DNA from: Rhodococcus sp. ABRD24
Lineage (GTDB): Bacteria > Actinomycetota > Actinomycetes > Mycobacteriales > Mycobacteriaceae
DNA: 64,000 nucleotides
Assembly (NCBI RefSeq): GCF_004328705.1
Contig: NZ_CP035319.1
Location: 1,674,001 to 1,738,000 of the forward strand
Direction: 5' to 3'
This document shows positions 61,138 to 64,000 of this stretch, piece after piece; position 1 is the first letter of the stretch; each line of letters begins with the position of its first letter. Both the position numbers and the translations under genes were made by a program. The notes beneath the pieces are model-generated. The model made no database searches. It was not told where the DNA came from and saw nothing but the letters and a program-made list of their open reading frames with translations.

Positions 61138-64000
61138 GCGAATGCCTCCTGCTTCGGTGCGGTATCGGCGACGGTCTCGAAGGCCTCGGGCGTCGGGCAC
61201 GAGCAGACGAGATTGCGGTCGCCGTGGACGCCGTCGATACGGCGGACCGGTGACCAGTACTTGCCGGCATGCAGGGAAGCGATCGGGTAGGCCGCCGTGC
61301 GCCGCGGGTAGGGCAGGTCCCAGGTATCGGCGGTCACCTGCTCCGCGGTGTGCGGCGCCTGACGCAGCGGACTGCGCTCGAGCGGCCACACGCCTTCGTC
61401 GACGAGGTCGATCTCGCGGCGGATGGCAATCATCGCCTCGATGAAACGGTCCAGTTCGGCGAGGTTCTCGGATTCCGTGGGTTCCAGCATCAAGGTTCCA
61501 TTGACTGGGAAGGACAACGTTGGGGCATGGAATCCGTAGTCGATCAACCGCTTGGCTACGTCTTCGGCGGTCACGCCTGTGGCCCTGGTAAGTGGGCGCA
61601 GATCGAGGATGCACTCGTGCGCGACCAGTCCGGACGGGCCTGTGTAGAGCACAGGAAAGTGCGCATCGAGTGACTTCGCGAGATAGTTGGCCGCGAGGAC
61701 CGCCTTCTTGGTTGCCTCGGTCAGCCCGTCGGGACCCATCAAGGCGATGTACGCCCAGGTGATCGGGAGGATTCCGGCTGATCCATAGTTGGCAGCCGAG
61801 ACGGGAGCACCGAGTTGATCGGCGCGAACGGGGTTGCCCGGCAAGAAGGGGGCCAAGTGCTTGCGCACTGCGACTGGGCCGACGCCAGGTCCGCCGCCGC
61901 CGTGCGGGATGCAGAACGTCTTGTGCAGGTTCAGGTGCGATACGTCACCGCCGAACTGGCCCGGCCGGGCCAGACCGACGAGGGCGTTCAGATTGGCGCC
62001 GTCGACGTAGACTTGCCCGCCGGCGACATGCACGAGGTCGCACACCGTCTGTACGTCCGTCTCGTACACGCCGTGGGTAGACGGGTAGGTGAGCATGATC
62101 GCCGCGACCCTACCTTCATGTGCGGCGATCTTGGTTCGGAGGTCGTCGAGATCGATGTTCCCATTGTCCGCAGTCGCGACCACCACGACCCGCATGCCCG
62201 CCAACACAGCAGACGCGGCGTTGGTGCCGTGCGCGGACTGCGGGATCAAACAGACGTCCCGGTCGGTCTCACCGAGGCTCTCGTGGTAACTGCTGATCGC
62301 GAGCAAACCGGCGAGTTCGCCCTGGGATCCAGCGTTGGGCTGCAACGAGACTCGGTCGTAGCCGGTGATCTCGCTCAGCCAACGCTCCAGGCCGCGGATC
62401 AGCTGCAGGTAGCCACTGGCCTGATCCACCGGTGCGTACGGATGGATGGAGGCGAACCCGGGCCAGCTGATCGGTTCCATCTCCACCGCGGAATTCAGCT
62501 TCATCGTGCACGAGCCGAGCGGGATCATCGTCCGATCGAGCGCGAGGTCCTTGTCGGAGAGTGCGCGCAGGTACCGGAGCATCGAGGTCTCGGATCGATG
62601 CGCGTGGAAGACATCGTGCCGCAGGTAGGCCGTCGTCCGCAGCAACGAGGCGTCGAGCGCGAACGCCGACGAGATCTGCACCTCGGCGCCGAACACGGTA
62701 AGAACCCGGGCCACGATGTCGTCGGTGGTGCACTCGTCGCACGCGATCGCGACATGATCAGCGTCGACCATTCGGAGGTTGATGCCGCCCCGATCGGCAC
62801 GGTCGACTATCTGACGAGCGGAGTCGGGGACGCGTACGAGGACAGTATCGAAGAAGCTGTCGTGCACGATGTCGTGGCCTGCAGCGCGAATACCGGCCGC
62901 TAGTGCCCTCGCGTGCTTGTGGACGCGTTCGGCGATGGCGCGTAACCCTTCCGGGCCGTGGTAAACGGCGTACATGGCGGCGAGGTTCGCCAGCAGGGCC
63001 TGGGCTGTGCAGATGTTGCTGGTTGCCTTGTCTCGGCGGATGTGCTGCTCACGGGTTTGCAGCGCGAGTCGGTAAGCGGGATTTCCGTCGACGTCTACCG
63101 AGACGCCGACCAGGCGCCCGGGCAGCATCCGTTCCAGCCCATCACGCACGGCCATGAAGCCGGCGTGGGGGCCGCCGAAGAACAATGGGACACCGAAACG
63201 CTGGGCAGAACCAACCGCGATGTCCGCACCCTGCTCCCCCGGGGGCGTGAGGAGGGTCAGCGACAGCAGGTCGGCAGCAACGGTGGTCAGCACTCCGCGC
63301 TCCTTCGCCTCCGCGATCACGGGTGCGAGATCTCGGACCACGCCGGTGGATCCCGGCGCCTGCAGCACCAAGCCGAAGAAGTCACCTTCGGGAATTCCAT
63401 CGGTCAGGTCGGCCACCTCGACAGCGATACCGACGGCCTTGGCGCGACCGCGAACTACCGCCAGGGTCTGCGGTAGCGTATCGGCGTCGATGACCACCCG
63501 CGGCGTTGACGACTTGGCTTTGTTCGCCCTACGCATCAGCAGCACTGCTTCCATCACTGCGGTCGCTTCGTCGAGCAGCGAGGCACCCGCCAGCGGCAAC
63601 GCGGTGAGCTCCTCGATCACTGTCTGGAACGTCAGCAACGCCTCCAGCCGGCCCTGGGAGATCTCCGGCTGGTACGGCGTGTAGGCCGTGTACCAGGCTG
63701 GGGACTCGAGGAGGTTTCGGCGCAGCACCGCGGGAGTGACGGTGTCGTGGTACCCGAGCCCGATCATCTGCACACGGGTCTCGTTGCGATCGGCTAGTGC
63801 GCGCAGGTCGGCGAGAACCTGCTGTTCACTCCGAGCTTCCGGTAAGTCGAGAGCCCGATTGCTGCGGATCTGTTCGGGTACAGCGGAATCGATGAGTGCG
63901 TCGAGACTGTCATATCCGAGGGTGGCGAGCATGTGCCGAGTCGCCGGCACGTTCGGGCCGATGTGGCGGGCGGGAAACTCTCCGATGAGTTGGGCGCCAT
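61134..64000 (-). CDS. gcvP: Glycine dehydrogenase (P protein), N-terminus beyond window
   Basis: GcvP decarboxylates glycine with PLP and loads the aminomethyl group on GcvH. About 955 residues are visible, and the frame is open to the right edge. The last visible residues before the first internal GTG ([16 protein letters not shown]) match the usual P protein start, so only a few residues are missing. The PLP Lys is in [19 protein letters not shown], and [31 protein letters not shown] and [14 protein letters not shown] motifs are present. It heads the gcvP-gcvT-gcvH-glyA-sdaA operon; any glycine riboswitch would lie outside the window. Confidence 0.95.
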   Translation of the reverse strand, partial: GAQLIGEFPARHIGPNVPATRHMLATLGYDSLDALIDSAVPEQIRSNRALDLPEARSEQQVLADLRALADRNETRVQMIGLGYHDTVTPAVLRRNLLESPAWYTAYTPYQPEISQGRLEALLTFQTVIEELTALPLAGASLLDEATAVMEAVLLMRRANKAKSSTPRVVIDADTLPQTLAVVRGRAKAVGIAVEVADLTDGIPEGDFFGLVLQAPGSTGVVRDLAPVIAEAKERGVLTTVAADLLSLTLLTPPGEQGADIAVGSAQRFGVPLFFGGPHAGFMAVRDGLERMLPGRLVGVSVDVDGNPAYRLALQTREQHIRRDKATSNICTAQALLANLAAMYAVYHGPEGLRAIAERVHKHARALAAGIRAAGHDIVHDSFFDTVLVRVPDSARQIVDRADRGGINLRMVDADHVAIACDECTTDDIVARVLTVFGAEVQISSAFALDASLLRTTAYLRHDVFHAHRSETSMLRYLRALSDKDLALDRTMIPLGSCTMKLNSAVEMEPISWPGFASIHPYAPVDQASGYLQLIRGLERWLSEITGYDRVSLQPNAGSQGELAGLLAISSYHESLGETDRDVCLIPQSAHGTNAASAVLAGMRVVVVATADNGNIDLDDLRTKIAAHEGRVAAIMLTYPSTHGVYETDVQTVCDLVHVAGGQVYVDGANLNALVGLARPGQFGGDVSHLNLHKTFCIPHGGGGPGVGPVAVRKHLAPFLPGNPVRADQLGAPVSAANYGSAGILPITWAYIALMGPDGLTEATKKAVLAANYLAKSLDAHFPVLYTGPSGLVAHECILDLRPLTRATGVTAEDVAKRLIDYGFHAPTLSFPVNGTLMLEPTESENLAELDRFIEAMIAIRREIDLVDEGVWPLERSPLRQAPHTAEQVTADTWDLPYPRRTAAYPIASLHAGKYWSPVRRIDGVHGDRNLVCSCPTPEAFETVADTAPKQEAFA

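Overview
This window looks like chromosome from a mycolic-acid-containing actinobacterium, most likely Rhodococcus or a close relative. The DNA is uniformly GC-rich. It carries an antigen-85-type mycolyltransferase, an F420-dependent glucose-6-phosphate dehydrogenase (fgd1) with a deazaflavin-type reductase next to it, PknG with GlnX, LpqL and FprA. Many gene neighbourhoods match, in rearranged order, the Mycobacterium tuberculosis regions that I remember as Rv0389-Rv0391 (purT, rhodanese, metZ) and Rv0407-Rv0422c (fgd1, pta, ackA, pknG, glnX, mutT3, thiE, thiO, thiS, thiG, lpqL, thiD). The genus is an inference. No rRNA, tRNA, CRISPR array or insertion sequence was seen.

Layout. 1-2.7 kb: a family of small secreted proteins (one copy cut by the window edge, one decayed fragment, one intact). 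2.7-15.1 kb: thiD, a carotenoid oxygenase with a divergent TetR regulator, a class III cyclase, lpqL, a GlxA-type regulator, an ABC exporter, a pentapeptide-repeat protein, and thiO-thiS-thiG behind a TPP riboswitch, divergent from thiE. 15.1-24.6 kb: a GT87 mannosyltransferase and a small membrane protein, with a 58-bp palindromic repeat near each; an efflux pump; a MutT3 protein fused to a PIN-like domain; and glnX-pknG without glnH. 24.4-34.8 kb: ctaD, pta-ackA, an F420 pair, an RDD protein with a nonapeptide-repeat partner, a mycolyltransferase and a HAD phosphatase. 34.9-47.4 kb: a serine hydrolase, a metallo-hydrolase/CobU fusion that seems to start at ATC, rhodanese-metZ, fprA, an amidohydrolase, a UvrA-like ATPase, a VOC/AraC pair, and purT-DUF456.

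47.6-56.8 kb is an accessory catabolic island in three transcription units with GntR and IclR regulators: RraA-like protein, fold-type III PLP dehydratase/aldolase, RidA, GntP permease; PfkB kinase and IclR; N-acyl-D-amino-acid deacylase and KDPG aldolase. Taken together these fit uptake and breakdown of an N-acylated amino-sugar acid, best guess N-acetyl-D-glucosaminate: deacylation, PLP-dependent deamination to 2-keto-3-deoxygluconate, phosphorylation, and cleavage to pyruvate and glyceraldehyde 3-phosphate. This is the most interesting hypothesis in the window.

56.9-64 kb: gcvP-gcvT-gcvH-glyA-sdaA run as one leftward operon that would turn glycine into one-carbon units, serine and then pyruvate. 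gcvP is cut by the right edge.
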